Source of the DNA: Brevibacterium yomogidense
Lineage (GTDB): Bacteria; Actinomycetota; Actinomycetes; Actinomycetales; Brevibacteriaceae
Length of the DNA: 64,000 nucleotides
Direction of reading: 5' to 3'
NCBI RefSeq assembly: GCF_016107685.1
Contig: NZ_JABASY010000003.1
Location: forward strand, 124,001 to 188,000
Below the pieces are notes generated by a model. It did no database searches, was not told the DNA's origin, and worked only from the letters and a program-made list of their open reading frames with translations. Within the stretch, counting starts at the first letter, position 1. The number at the start of each line of letters is the position of its first letter. Positions 34,925 through 44,128 of the stretch are shown piece by piece. The position numbers were made by a program, and so were the translations under genes.

Positions 34925-37441
34925 ATGTCCCGTCTCAGCCCCGCAGCCCAGCGCATCGTCATCCTCACCGCGCTGGCGCTCATCCCCCTCATCTACGCGA
35001 GCCTCCTCGTCTGGTCCGTCAAGGACCCCACCGGCGACCTGGAAACGATCTCCGCTGCGATCGTCGACGAGGACTCCCCCGCGACGACCGAGGACGGGGA
35101 CACCCTCCGTCTGGGCGAGGACCTCACGGACGAACTGCTCGACTCCGACGAGGGGTTCGACTGGCAGACGATGACGGCGACGGAAGCGAACGAGGCCCTC
35201 GCGGACGAGGACATCCGCGCGATCCTCACGATCCCGTCCGACTTCTCCGCCGCCGCAGCGTCGCTGGGCGAAGACGACCCGATGGAGGCGGCGACCTCAC
35301 GACTCACCATCACGACCGACGACGCCTCGAACGTCATCGTCGGCAACATCGCCTCGAACGTGGGCGAAGCCGTCCGCTCCTCCGTCTCCCAGCAGGTGAG
35401 CGAGGAGTTCCTCGCGCAGGTCACCGTCGGCTTCACCGACATCGCGGAATCCCTTGACGAAGCGGCCGACGGCGCCCACGAACTGTCCGACGGCACAGCG
35501 ACCGCGCACTCCGGTGCGGGCGACCTCGTCGTCGGACTCGACACACTCACCGACGGCGCGCACGACCTCTCCGACGGCGCCTCACGGCTGGCAGCCGGTT
35601 CAGCGACCGCGGCAGACGGCGCCGGGCAGCTGGCGGACGGCCTCGGCGAACTCGATGAGAAGACCTCCACACTGCCCGGTTCCGCGCGCACGATCGACGA
35701 CGGGGCGAACGACCTGGCCGGCGGCATCCGGGACCTCGCCGACGGGGCCGATGACCTCGCGAACGGGATCAGGACCGCCGCCTCGGGCGCGGACGACCTG
35801 GCCACCGGGGCGGACGACGCGCTGTCCGGAGCGCAGGACGTGGACAGTGGCGCACAGTCGCTCGCAGGCTCCACGGGCGGCCTGGCCGACGGGGCGGGCG
35901 CGGTCGCCGACGGCAGCTCGACACTGCTGGAGAACTGGGACCTCCTCTCCGACGCGCAGCGCAAGGCGGCCCTCGAGGAGGTCGCTCAGGGCGCGGGCGA
36001 CGTGAGCGACGGGGCGAGCGCCGTCGACGACGGTGCGCAGTCACTGGCCGGGGGCACGTCGTCACTGATCGGCACCGCACCGTCGGAGGGGACACCGACA
36101 GGACTCAACGCGCTGGCGGATGGGGTCGGTGGCCTGCGCGACGGGATCGACGACGCACGGGATGGCGCGGACAGGCTGGCGGACGGCGGCGATCTCCTGC
36201 GCGACGGCGCGGACCGTCTCACCGACGGCACAGGACAGCTGGTCGACGGCGCGGACCAGCTGGCGGGTGCGACGAGCACGGCCGCCACGGCGTCCGCCGA
36301 CTTGAGCGACGGCGTCTCCGCACTCGCCGACGGCGCGGCAGAGCTGGACGACGGGACCACCCAGCTGGCCTCCGGCGCGGGCGACGCCCGGACCGGCGCG
36401 GGCGACCTGGAGACCGGCCTGGACGACCTCGACGAAGGTGCCGGAGAACTGGCCACCGGCCTGAACGACGGCCGCGACGAAGTCCCCACCTACACGGACG
36501 AGGAGGGCGACCACCTGTCCACGACGGCCTCCGACCCCGTCGGTCTCGAGGAGGACCGCGCACACGAAGTCGCAGGCTACGGGTGGGGACTCGCCCCCTA
36601 CTTCATGAGCCTCGCCCTATGGGTGGGTGCGATGAGCTACTTCATCATGCGACCGGCCCTCAACCCGCGCAGGATCGTCACCTCATCACGCCTGCGCGCA
36701 GTGATCGCGACCCTCGCACCCTCCGTTGCGATGAGCGTCGTGCAGAGCACCCTCATGGTGACCCTCGTGCGACTCGGGGTCGGCATCGACATGGCGAGCA
36801 CGGCAGGCGTCTACGCGCTGAGCTTCTTCGTGAGCCTCTGCTTCTTCCTCATCAACCAGATGCTCATCGCTGCGTTCGGCCCACCCGGACGGTTCCTCGC
36901 ACTGGTCCTCATCGTGCTCCAGCTGTCCGCCGCGGGCGGCACATACCCGATCGAGACGGCGCCCGCCTTCCTGCAACGCCTGCACGGGTGGCTGCCGCTC
37001 ACCCACTCGGTCGACGGGATGCGCTCACTCATCGCGGGCGGACCGTTCGACACCGCGGGCGTGCTGGTGCCGCTGGGCGTGTGGACTGCGGTCGCACTCG
37101 CAGGGCTATTCGTGACCATCGGAGTCGTCGCACGGAAGGCGCGCCGCACCGTCGGCCACCGACGCGTCGACGGGCCGGAGAGTGTCGATGGCGCGGAGGC
37201 GGTCGCGGTGCCTGTCGGTGCCGACAGTGTGGAGACCTCCGAAGCGCCCGAAGGCGAGGACCATGGGGAAGCCCAGGCACACCGGATGAAGCCGGAGCCG
37301 GAGCCGGACGCAGACACCGCTGCGGACGAGACTGGTGGCGAGACCGTCCCGGAGGCCACATCTGCGAGTGATGTGCGAGAAACGGGTTCCGATGACGCGG
37401 ATGACGCGGCCCGTGCTGCGGGACGTGTGTCGCGACACTGA
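34925..37441 (+). CDS. YhgE/Pip family membrane protein
   Basis: 838-residue membrane protein of the YhgE/Pip (ABC-2 exporter-like, phage-infection-protein) family. One N-terminal membrane segment (IVILTALALIPLIYASLLVW) is followed by a large external domain. Residues about 178-525 are a run of roughly 7-11-residue repeats such as LADGADDLANGI and LRDGADRLTDGT, a long helical rod typical of the family. A C-terminal bundle of about five membrane segments starts near residue 553. The cytoplasmic tail of about 90 residues is highly acidic. Function of the family is poorly defined (envelope, export of amphipaths, or phage receptor). Regulated by the adjacent TetR. Confidence 0.88.
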   Translation: MSRLSPAAQRIVILTALALIPLIYASLLVWSVKDPTGDLETISAAIVDEDSPATTEDGDTLRLGEDLTDELLDSDEGFDWQTMTATEANEALADEDIRAILTIPSDFSAAAASLGEDDPMEAATSRLTITTDDASNVIVGNIASNVGEAVRSSVSQQVSEEFLAQVTVGFTDIAESLDEAADGAHELSDGTATAHSGAGDLVVGLDTLTDGAHDLSDGASRLAAGSATAADGAGQLADGLGELDEKTSTLPGSARTIDDGANDLAGGIRDLADGADDLANGIRTAASGADDLATGADDALSGAQDVDSGAQSLAGSTGGLADGAGAVADGSSTLLENWDLLSDAQRKAALEEVAQGAGDVSDGASAVDDGAQSLAGGTSSLIGTAPSEGTPTGLNALADGVGGLRDGIDDARDGADRLADGGDLLRDGADRLTDGTGQLVDGADQLAGATSTAATASADLSDGVSALADGAAELDDGTTQLASGAGDARTGAGDLETGLDDLDEGAGELATGLNDGRDEVPTYTDEEGDHLSTTASDPVGLEEDRAHEVAGYGWGLAPYFMSLALWVGAMSYFIMRPALNPRRIVTSSRLRAVIATLAPSVAMSVVQSTLMVTLVRLGVGIDMASTAGVYALSFFVSLCFFLINQMLIAAFGPPGRFLALVLIVLQLSAAGGTYPIETAPAFLQRLHGWLPLTHSVDGMRSLIAGGPFDTAGVLVPLGVWTAVALAGLFVTIGVVARKARRTVGHRRVDGPESVDGAEAVAVPVGADSVETSEAPEGEDHGEAQAHRMKPEPEPDADTAADETGGETVPEATSASDVRETGSDDADDAARAAGRVSRH

Positions 37442-37546
37442 CACATGACGCAGGGTGGGTTCGCGCACTCCGTCGCTTATCGTGAGGCATACCTGCCCCG
37501 GCTCGGCGTGGACGCACCCGGCCCCCGCTTTGAAAGGCTCCCTCCC

Positions 37547-37768
37547 GTGAAGTCGTGCCTGTCCCTGGCCATGGCCGTGCTGCTCCTGCTGTCGCACCTC
37601 GCCGTCGTGGTCGGGGTGATCTTCGTGGCGACCGACCTCACGAGCGTGGGGCGGTGGGGGATCCTCGCGGGCACCCTCGTCTTCGCGATCGTCGTCACGG
37701 TGGTGTTCCGGATGTTGGGGCACCGCGTCTGGGAGGCGTACGACGTGCTGTCCATCTTCTCCTGGTGA
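37547..37768 (+). CDS. Small two-span membrane protein
   Basis: 73 residues from GTG 37547 with two hydrophobic segments (SLAMAVLLLLSHLAVVVGVIF and the stretch WGILAGTLVFAIVVTVVFRM). A longer frame from ATG 37445 adds 34 hydrophilic residues (total 107). GAAAGG lies upstream of the GTG. No family recognised; it follows the YhgE/Pip gene by about 100 bp and could be co-transcribed. Confidence 0.55.
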   Translation: MKSCLSLAMAVLLLLSHLAVVVGVIFVATDLTSVGRWGILAGTLVFAIVVTVVFRMLGHRVWEAYDVLSIFSW

Positions 37769-37886
37769 CAAGAGCATCGTCCCTTCCCGCATGACTGGCG
37801 CAGTGACAGACACAATGACCGACGCAGCATCACCGGCACAGCATTCGCCCCGACGCACCCTGCGCATCGCGCATCTGAGAGCGCGC

Positions 37887-37921
37887 GTCTCGCCGCTGTA
37901 GAACGCGAGTCTCGCCGCTGT
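37887..37921. repeat. 13-bp direct repeat 22 bp apart upstream of mdh
   Basis: GTCTCGCCGCTGT occurs at 37887-37899 and 37909-37921, i.e. two helical turns apart. It sits about 70 bp before the mdh start in a 220-bp gap, suggesting two sites for one regulator on the same DNA face. Confidence 0.6.
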
Positions 37922-37991
37922 CGTGCGCGGCAGCTCGTCCGGCACACGTGCGTAGTGTGGGAGTGACACCGAACCGATCAGGAGGTCGTCC

Positions 37992-39017
37992 ATGACCCGC
38001 ACCGTCGCTGTCACCGGAGCTGCCGGAAGCATCGCCTACGCGCTCCTCTTCCGTCTTGCCGCCGGCGAGGTCTACGGCAAGGAACCCGTCCGCCTGCGCC
38101 TGCTCGAGGTGCCTCAGGCCGTCGACCGGCTGGACGGTGTCCTCATGGAGCTGGCCGACTGCGCGTTCCCCGCACTCGTCGACGTCGTCGCGACGACTGA
38201 CCCGGACGAGGCCTTCGCAGACGCCGACGCCGCGCTGCTCGTGGGCGCCGCACCCCGGCAGGAGGGCATGAACCGCGCCGATCTGCTGCGTGCGAACGGC
38301 GAGGTCTTCCGCACCCACGGGGCGGCGATCGGCCGGGCTGCGAAGGCGGATGTGCGCGTAGTCGTCGTCGGCAACCCTGCGAACACGAACGCGCTCATCG
38401 CCGCGCACCACGCTTCGCTCCAGGACCGCGAGGACGGCCGGCGTATGGACCCCGCCCGCTTCACGGCCCTCACCCGCCTGGACCACAACCGCGCGATGAG
38501 TGCGCTGGCCGCGAAGATCGACGCACCCGTCGGCTCGATCGAGCGGATCACGATCTGGGGCAACCACTCGAACACACAGGTGCCCGACCTCACCGATGCG
38601 CTGGTGGACGGTCGTCCCGCACCCGAGGTCGTCGCCGAGGTGTGCGACGGTCCCGCCGCCGCGCGCGACTGGGTCGCCGATGACTTCATCCCCGCCGTCG
38701 CGAACCGGGGTGCGGCAGTCATCGCGGCCCGTGGGGCGTCGTCGGCGGCCTCTGCGGCCTCAGCCGCTCTCGACCACCTGCGCGACTGGACCTTCGGCAC
38801 TGACGGGGTGCGGGTGTCGATGGCCGTGCGGTCCTCCGGCGAGTACGGCGTGCCCGAGGGCCTCGTCTCGTCCTTCCCGTGCACGGTCGAGGCCGACGGC
38901 TCGTACCGCGTCGTCGAGGGGATCGAACTGGACGCGGACCGGCGAGCACGCATCGACGCCTCCATCGCGGAGCTCGCCTCCGAACGGGACGAAGCGGCGG
39001 GCCTCGGCTTCCTGTGA
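37992..39017 (+). CDS. mdh: Malate dehydrogenase
   Basis: NAD-dependent malate/oxaloacetate interconversion in the TCA cycle. Dinucleotide motif [26 protein letters not shown], substrate-binding [12 protein letters not shown] and the catalytic His in [11 protein letters not shown]: the cytosolic/type-1 MDH pattern. 341 residues. ATG 37992 has AGGAGG upstream. The stop overlaps DUF1990 by GTGA. Confidence 0.94.
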   Translation: MTRTVAVTGAAGSIAYALLFRLAAGEVYGKEPVRLRLLEVPQAVDRLDGVLMELADCAFPALVDVVATTDPDEAFADADAALLVGAAPRQEGMNRADLLRANGEVFRTHGAAIGRAAKADVRVVVVGNPANTNALIAAHHASLQDREDGRRMDPARFTALTRLDHNRAMSALAAKIDAPVGSIERITIWGNHSNTQVPDLTDALVDGRPAPEVVAEVCDGPAAARDWVADDFIPAVANRGAAVIAARGASSAASAASAALDHLRDWTFGTDGVRVSMAVRSSGEYGVPEGLVSSFPCTVEADGSYRVVEGIELDADRRARIDASIAELASERDEAAGLGFL

Positions 39018-39634
39018 CCCGTCACGGAGGGGGCACCGGCGTCCGCCTCCTGCCCCTCGACGCCGCCGAGGCCCTGGCCGGCTCCCCGCTGTCCACCCAC
39101 CTCACCAGCACGGACGACGCCGTCCCGCCCGGTCACAGGCGTCTCGTCACCAGCCGGTTGCTGGTGCGACGGGACTTCGACGCGGCAGCGGACGAGCTCC
39201 TGCGGTGGAGGATGCACACGGGCGCGGGGCTGCGCGTCGCAGCCTCTTCCGAGCGCGCGGCCGTCGGGACGGTCGTGCGGCTGACCCTGTCCAGGTTCGC
39301 GCGTGGCCCCGGCCTCCACGTCGCATGCAGGGTGGTCGACGTCATCGACGAGGAGCATCGGAAGGGCTTCACGTACGCAACTCTTGCAGGCCATGTCGAG
39401 TCCGGGCTGCAGACTTTCACGGTGCACCGGGGGCGGTGCGATGCGGACAACTCACTCCGACAGGGAACAGACAGCCGGACTCCGCACGGAGCGGACAGCC
39501 CGGTCCGGGTGTCGGTCGTCTCCGTCTCTGCGCCGGCGCACCCTCTGCTTCGGCGGGTGGGGCCCGTACCGGTCTGGGCACAGCGGATCATGGCGGCCCG
39601 CTACTGCGCGGCGATGGACCGGGAAACCACCTGA
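39014..39634 (+). CDS. DUF1990 family protein
   Basis: 206 residues from the GTG overlapping the mdh stop. Family features: [36 protein letters not shown] and [19 protein letters not shown], with a C-terminal membrane-proximal segment [18 protein letters not shown]. The actinobacterial family has no known function. An insertion rich in Arg/Asp/Ser (residues 140-170) is likely a flexible loop. It ends 10 bases before the convergent pabC-like gene, with no visible terminator. Confidence 0.85.
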   Translation: MTRHGGGTGVRLLPLDAAEALAGSPLSTHLTSTDDAVPPGHRRLVTSRLLVRRDFDAAADELLRWRMHTGAGLRVAASSERAAVGTVVRLTLSRFARGPGLHVACRVVDVIDEEHRKGFTYATLAGHVESGLQTFTVHRGRCDADNSLRQGTDSRTPHGADSPVRVSVVSVSAPAHPLLRRVGPVPVWAQRIMAARYCAAMDRETT

Positions 39635-39644
39635 GACAGGCGGC

Positions 39645-40478
39645 TCAGACGGTCAGTGGTTTCGCGGCCCGGTCCCACCAGGCACGCCACTCCTCCAGAC
39701 GCCCATCGTCGACCGCACCGGCGTCGGCCGCGACGCCGCTTCCCCGCCACGCACTGACCGACCGGATCCCGTGGAGGGCGTTCGTGAGCCACACGTCGTG
39801 CTCCTGGAGTTCGCTGCGGGTGATCCGGCGCGCCTGCACCGTGATGCGCCGCTGTCGTGCTTCTTCGACGACGAGGCCTGCCGTAACTCCGCCGAACACG
39901 GGTGAGCCCGCGTGCGGTGCGCACAGGGTGTCCCCCTCCCACCAGAGGATGTTCGAGTTCGCGGCCTCCACGACGGTCCCCTCCGCGTCGGTGAGCAGCA
40001 CCTCGTCCGCGCCGAACGAGCGCGCCTCCTCCCGGAGGACCCCCAGGTACGGCAGATCGGGTCCCTTCACTCGCGGGTGCTCGCGCGGGTCCACGTCCTG
40101 CGGGTCCCAGACGACCACAGATCGCCCGCGCTCCGGAGCCGGACGGACACGCAGCCTGAGTGTGTCCGTGAGTTCGACGCGGGGAAACCAGTCGCCGGTC
40201 GCAGGGATGAGCGCCGCGAGTGCCGACCAGAAGCGGTCCTCGTCCACCGGGGTGATGACCTCCGGGTCCTCCACCATGTCGATCGCCCCGCCGCAGGCGC
40301 GCGTGAAGCGACGGCGGTGGCGCGAGAAGGCGCGGGCGGCTCCGTCGGTCACGAGCCACGAATCGGCGACGAGGGGGACCACGTCGGCGTCTGCGCGCTC
40401 CGACGGATCCACCACCGGTAGGAAGGAATCCTCACCCAGGTCCCATTCCCACACAGTGGTCGTGTCGCCAGCATTCAT
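39645..40478 (-). CDS. pabC: Aminotransferase class IV, probable 4-amino-4-deoxychorismate lyase
   Basis: PLP fold-type IV enzyme. The downstream position to pabAB makes aminodeoxychorismate lyase (p-aminobenzoate plus pyruvate) the natural assignment. Conserved RVKGPDLPYLGVLREEA contains the Schiff-base Lys, then ADEVLLTDAEGTVVEAANSNILWW and GSPVFGGVTAGLVVEEA. 277 residues from ATG 40478, which has GGAGGG nine bases upstream; an earlier start at 40508 is less likely. 40 bases separate it from pabAB. Confidence 0.85.
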   Translation of the reverse strand: MNAGDTTTVWEWDLGEDSFLPVVDPSERADADVVPLVADSWLVTDGAARAFSRHRRRFTRACGGAIDMVEDPEVITPVDEDRFWSALAALIPATGDWFPRVELTDTLRLRVRPAPERGRSVVVWDPQDVDPREHPRVKGPDLPYLGVLREEARSFGADEVLLTDAEGTVVEAANSNILWWEGDTLCAPHAGSPVFGGVTAGLVVEEARQRRITVQARRITRSELQEHDVWLTNALHGIRSVSAWRGSGVAADAGAVDDGRLEEWRAWWDRAAKPLTV

Positions 40479-40518
40479 GGAGCCCTCCGATACGTACTGT
40501 TGAGTCACCCTCGCGATG

Positions 40519-42813
40519 CTACCTGTTTCGGAGCACTTCTGCGCTGCTGTGCCCTCGTTGTTCCAGCAGGCGCAGGAGCGGGCCGGCCTTCACGACGGTC
40601 TCCTCGTATTCCTCGACGGCGCCCGACAGTGCGACGACCGCCCCGCCCACACCGTAGGAGAACCGCCCCTGGGAGGCGACGAGCGTGCGGATGACGACGC
40701 TCAAGTCCAGCGACCCGGTCAGGGAGAACCAACCGACCGCACCGCTGTACACACCCCGGGGCCCCGATTCCAAGCCGTTGAGGATCTCCATCGTCCGCAG
40801 CTTGGGTGCCCCCGTCATCGATCCCGGCGGGAACGCGGCACGGACGCACTCGACAGGGCTCGCGTCGTCCGCGAGCTGCGCGGTCACGGTGCTCACGAGC
40901 TGATGGACGCTGGCGTACGACTCCACCCCGAACAGCGTCTCCACCTGTACGGACCCCGTGCGGGCCGTGCGTCCCAGATCGTGGCGCACGAGATCGACGA
41001 TCATGAGGTTCTCGGACCGGTCCTTCTCCGAGGTGCGGAGGTCGTCGATGAGGGCGGCATCCTCGGCCGCGTTCCTGCCCCGCGGTCGGGTGCCCTTGAT
41101 GGGGGACGACTCGACACGGCCGGTGGAGTCGATGCGGAGGAACCTCTCCGGCGACGTGCTCAGCACGGTGGCACCCGGCAGTCGCAGGTAGGCGCCGAAC
41201 GGCGCCGGATTGTCCTGCCGCAGGCGCAGGTACGCGTCCCACAGCGGATCATCCACGCGAGTCGGACGACGAGGAGCGCGGGGCTCCCCCGCAGAGGCGA
41301 GCGCGTCGACCGGCCCTTCGATCCTGGTGGTGAGGCACACCTCGTACGTCTCGCCGTCGCGGATGAGGCGCTGCGCTTCGCGCACCCGCTCGATGTACTC
41401 CTCCCGCGGCAGCAGCGCGGTGAGGCCGGAAGCCGCTGCATGCGGGTCCGCTGCATGCGACGCAGTCGCTGTCTGCGGGGCCTCGCCGTGCAGGGCCGGC
41501 CATGTGTGCGGAGGTTCCTGGCTCGCGTGCTCCCGCCGCTGCCGCTGCTCCGGCGGCAGTGCGTCGGCGCGTGCGACCACCGCCGAGGTCGTCTCCGTCC
41601 ACGCATCCGCCTCCCCCGGGTGAGTGGCCGGGTCGAGGGCGAGTAAGTGGGCGGTCCCCTCGAGGGAGTCGAGGATGATCGCCCGGTCGAGGAACACGAG
41701 GGTCGCGTCCGGTGTGGGCGCCTGGTGTGCCGCCGAGGATCCGCACTCGGTCTTGAGCTCGTAGCCCAGGTACCCCACCCAGCCGAGCCCGAAGTCGAAC
41801 GGCAGGTGCGCGGTGGCGGCGGACGGTACACGGTGCCGTCGCAACTCCGCTGCGAGCCAGTCGAAGAAGCCGCTGTCGACGGTGCCGACCTGCGCTCCCG
41901 GCCCGGTGAGGGTCACCGTCCCCGCGGTGACGTCTGCTTCCGCGATGCGTCCCAGCGGTCCCGTCGGTGCCCCCATGATCGAGAACCGGCCACGGTCGTC
42001 GCCGGGCAGGTTCCCGTCGAGCCACACGGCACAGTCGTCGTCCCCGTGCAGCGTGTCGAACAGCGCGGCGGGGTCACCGGTGAACGGCACGGTCCGGGTG
42101 AGCAGGGGAAGGTGTGGCAGTTCCTCCGACTCCGGTTCCGACGCCGGATCCGGGGCCGGCTCCGCAGCCTGCGACCGGTCCGGTCCCGACTGCGGGTCTC
42201 CCCCGGATACCGCGCGCACCGGCGCTCTGCTCTGATGCTCCCTGGTGAGCCGCGCGAAGTTCGCGAGCAGCGTCTCCCCGTGGTCGGTGAGGATCGATTC
42301 GGGATGGAACTGGACTCCCCACAGAGGACGCTCCCGGTGCGCGATCCCCTGGACGACACCGTCCTCGGAGCGGGCGGTCACCGCGAGGGGCGAGGCGACC
42401 TCCGTCACCGCCATCGAGTGATATCGCACCGCGTCGAAGGGCGACGGCAGTCCTTCGAAGAGTCCCTCCCCCGCATGAGAGATCGCGGACACCCTCCCGT
42501 GGCGAGGATCCGGCGCGTGGCCCACCCGCGCACCGGCGGCCAGGGCGATGCTCTGGTGCCCCAGACAGATCCCGAGGACGGGGATGCGGGAGGTGGCGAT
42601 GACCTCGGCGCAGATGCCGATGTCAGTGGGGTTCGCGGGGGTGCCGGGGCCTGGGGAGAGCACCACGTTGTCGACGTCGTCCAGAACTGAAGGGGCCCAC
42701 CGGTCCCAGTCGTTCGGGACGAGGACGGGAGGCCGGCCGTTGACCTTCGCGAGGAGGTGGAAGAGGTTCTGGGTGAACGAATCGTAGTTGTCGATGAGGA
42801 GAGTGCTGATCAT
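40519..42813 (-). CDS. pabAB: Aminodeoxychorismate synthase, fused PabA-PabB
   Basis: Makes 4-amino-4-deoxychorismate for folate from chorismate and glutamine. Residues 1-195 are the glutamine amidotransferase, with catalytic Cys83 in GICLGHQ and the His/Glu pair in VQFHPES. From about residue 240 the chorismate-binding half follows, with PIKGTRPRGRN (Lys marks PabB rather than TrpE, which has Ala), SENLMIVDLVRHDLGR and PPGSMTGAPKLR. 764 residues. The internal linker (residues 200-235) is Ser/Pro/Glu-rich. ATG 42813 is preceded by GGGAGA. The gene for the next enzyme follows. Confidence 0.94.
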   Translation of the reverse strand: MISTLLIDNYDSFTQNLFHLLAKVNGRPPVLVPNDWDRWAPSVLDDVDNVVLSPGPGTPANPTDIGICAEVIATSRIPVLGICLGHQSIALAAGARVGHAPDPRHGRVSAISHAGEGLFEGLPSPFDAVRYHSMAVTEVASPLAVTARSEDGVVQGIAHRERPLWGVQFHPESILTDHGETLLANFARLTREHQSRAPVRAVSGGDPQSGPDRSQAAEPAPDPASEPESEELPHLPLLTRTVPFTGDPAALFDTLHGDDDCAVWLDGNLPGDDRGRFSIMGAPTGPLGRIAEADVTAGTVTLTGPGAQVGTVDSGFFDWLAAELRRHRVPSAATAHLPFDFGLGWVGYLGYELKTECGSSAAHQAPTPDATLVFLDRAIILDSLEGTAHLLALDPATHPGEADAWTETTSAVVARADALPPEQRQRREHASQEPPHTWPALHGEAPQTATASHAADPHAAASGLTALLPREEYIERVREAQRLIRDGETYEVCLTTRIEGPVDALASAGEPRAPRRPTRVDDPLWDAYLRLRQDNPAPFGAYLRLPGATVLSTSPERFLRIDSTGRVESSPIKGTRPRGRNAAEDAALIDDLRTSEKDRSENLMIVDLVRHDLGRTARTGSVQVETLFGVESYASVHQLVSTVTAQLADDASPVECVRAAFPPGSMTGAPKLRTMEILNGLESGPRGVYSGAVGWFSLTGSLDLSVVIRTLVASQGRFSYGVGGAVVALSGAVEEYEETVVKAGPLLRLLEQRGHSSAEVLRNR

Positions 42814-42878
42814 GATCGGTCTCCCTCGTGCATGGTGCGATTCTGCCCGGGCCTGCGCGAGAGCGCCACTCGTCCCGT

Positions 42879-42941
42879 GCAGCTGGCGCGGCTCCTCCGT
42901 CCCGTGCGGTTCGTGCAGCTGGTGCGGCTCGTGCAGCTCGA
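42879..42941. repeat. Degenerate GTGCAGCT repeats in the pabAB - glycosylase gap
   Basis: The motif CGTGCAGCT occurs three times with intervening TGCGGCT units, in the 158-bp divergent promoter region. It may be slippage or part of a regulator array. Confidence 0.4.
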
Positions 42942-42959
42942 GGCACTGTGTGCGCCGCC

Positions 42960-42965
42960 TACACT
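42960..42965 (+). promoter_or_regulatory. -10 of a leaderless promoter for the glycosylase-family gene
   Basis: TACACT, six bases before the GTG at 42972. Confidence 0.5.
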
Positions 42966-42971
42966 TGTGGG

Positions 42972-44039
42972 GTGTCATCCCCGTCCGTCCTCACCGTCCT
43001 CACCGCCGCCGAGGCCGCAGACCGCGCCGCTGCCCACGCAGCCGCCGTGCACGCACGCACCTCCGCCCACCTGCACCGCCGCGCCCGCGGTGAGAAGCAT
43101 CCCGTCGAGGACTTCCTCTACACCTACTACCCGTTCACCCCGGGTCAGCTCGCGACATGGCACCCGGGTGCGGGATTGGCGGTGCGCGTAGGTGACACGG
43201 ATGCAGTCGGCAGCGCGGGTACCACGACCCCTTCGGTCGGGAGCGGCACGTCCCACGTGCTCGAGGACGTCACGACTCATGTGGCCGGGTCCGACAGTGC
43301 TGACGCAGTCGGGGCCGACAGCACTCACGCGGTCGAGGACGACACTGCCGCGTTCGTCGAGGCTCTCGCCGGCCGGAAGTGGTACCGCACCGATGGCTCG
43401 ACCGTCACACTCGACCTTCCCGCGTGGCACGCGGCCCGCGGCGACGGTGCCCGGTTCATCCGGGATCTGCTGGAGCGGACGCTCAACCGGGAGGGGACGT
43501 TCGGCTGCTTCGGCCTCCACGAGTGGGCGATGGTCTACAAGCAGACGCCCGACGAGGTACGACACGACGATGTACCGCTGCGGCTCACCCACGCGCAGAC
43601 GGACCAGGTCGTGGAGGGCCACCGGATCCGCTGCTCCCACTTCGACGCCTTCCGCTTCTTCACACCGGATGCGAAGCCGCTCAACGAACTCTCCCCGGAA
43701 CGTCAGACCATGCGTGAGATGGAGCAGCCCGGCTGCCTGCACGGCGGCATGGACCTCTACAAGTGGGCGATGAAGCTGGGGCCCATCGTCCCGTCGGAGG
43801 TGACGCTCGACGCGTTCGACCTGGCGTCCGACATCCGGGTCCTCGACATGGAGGCGAGCCCCTACGACGTGCGCGACTGGGGCTACGGGTTCGTTGCGAT
43901 CGAGACCCCTGAGGGCAAGGCCGAGTACGTGCGCAGGCAGAGGGAGTTCGCCGCACGCGGCAACGAGATCCGGCGCAGACTCATCCACGCGATCGACGCA
44001 GTCTTCGAAGGCGGTCCTCCCGCACCGGGACGGGCATAG
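42972..44039 (+). CDS. 3-methyladenine DNA glycosylase-family protein (actinobacterial)
   Basis: Matches the actinobacterial family annotated as 3-methyladenine DNA glycosylase (experimental support is thin). Diagnostic blocks: HPVEDFLYTYYPFTPGQLA, GCFGLHEWAMVYK, HRIRCSHFDAFRFFTP, EQPGCLHGGMDLYKWAMKL and DMEASPYDVRDWGYG. Cys-His residues in CSHFDAF and GCLHGGMD could be a metal or catalytic site. 355 residues, about 40 more than usual owing to a Thr/Val/Asp/Ser-rich insertion near residues 72-110 that contains HVAGSD and AVGADSTHAVED repeats. The GTG at 42972 seems to be leaderless. Confidence 0.8.
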   Translation: MSSPSVLTVLTAAEAADRAAAHAAAVHARTSAHLHRRARGEKHPVEDFLYTYYPFTPGQLATWHPGAGLAVRVGDTDAVGSAGTTTPSVGSGTSHVLEDVTTHVAGSDSADAVGADSTHAVEDDTAAFVEALAGRKWYRTDGSTVTLDLPAWHAARGDGARFIRDLLERTLNREGTFGCFGLHEWAMVYKQTPDEVRHDDVPLRLTHAQTDQVVEGHRIRCSHFDAFRFFTPDAKPLNELSPERQTMREMEQPGCLHGGMDLYKWAMKLGPIVPSEVTLDAFDLASDIRVLDMEASPYDVRDWGYGFVAIETPEGKAEYVRRQREFAARGNEIRRRLIHAIDAVFEGGPPAPGRA

Positions 44040-44128
44040 GCGGCGCAGCACCATGAGGTCGCCTCGGGTGGGCAGCACCCTGACGCTGACGCACCCGGAC
44101 ATCGGTATGTCGCACCCTCACCGCATGC

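Noticed and set aside
38500..40503. A 667-codon plus-strand frame
   Set aside because: It spans mdh, DUF1990 and the antisense of pabC in a third frame, is Arg/Pro/Ser-rich and has no recognisable domain; it is a GC-bias shadow.
42879..42941. CRISPR-like array
   Set aside because: The repeat units are short, degenerate and contiguous, with no spacers and no cas genes in the window.
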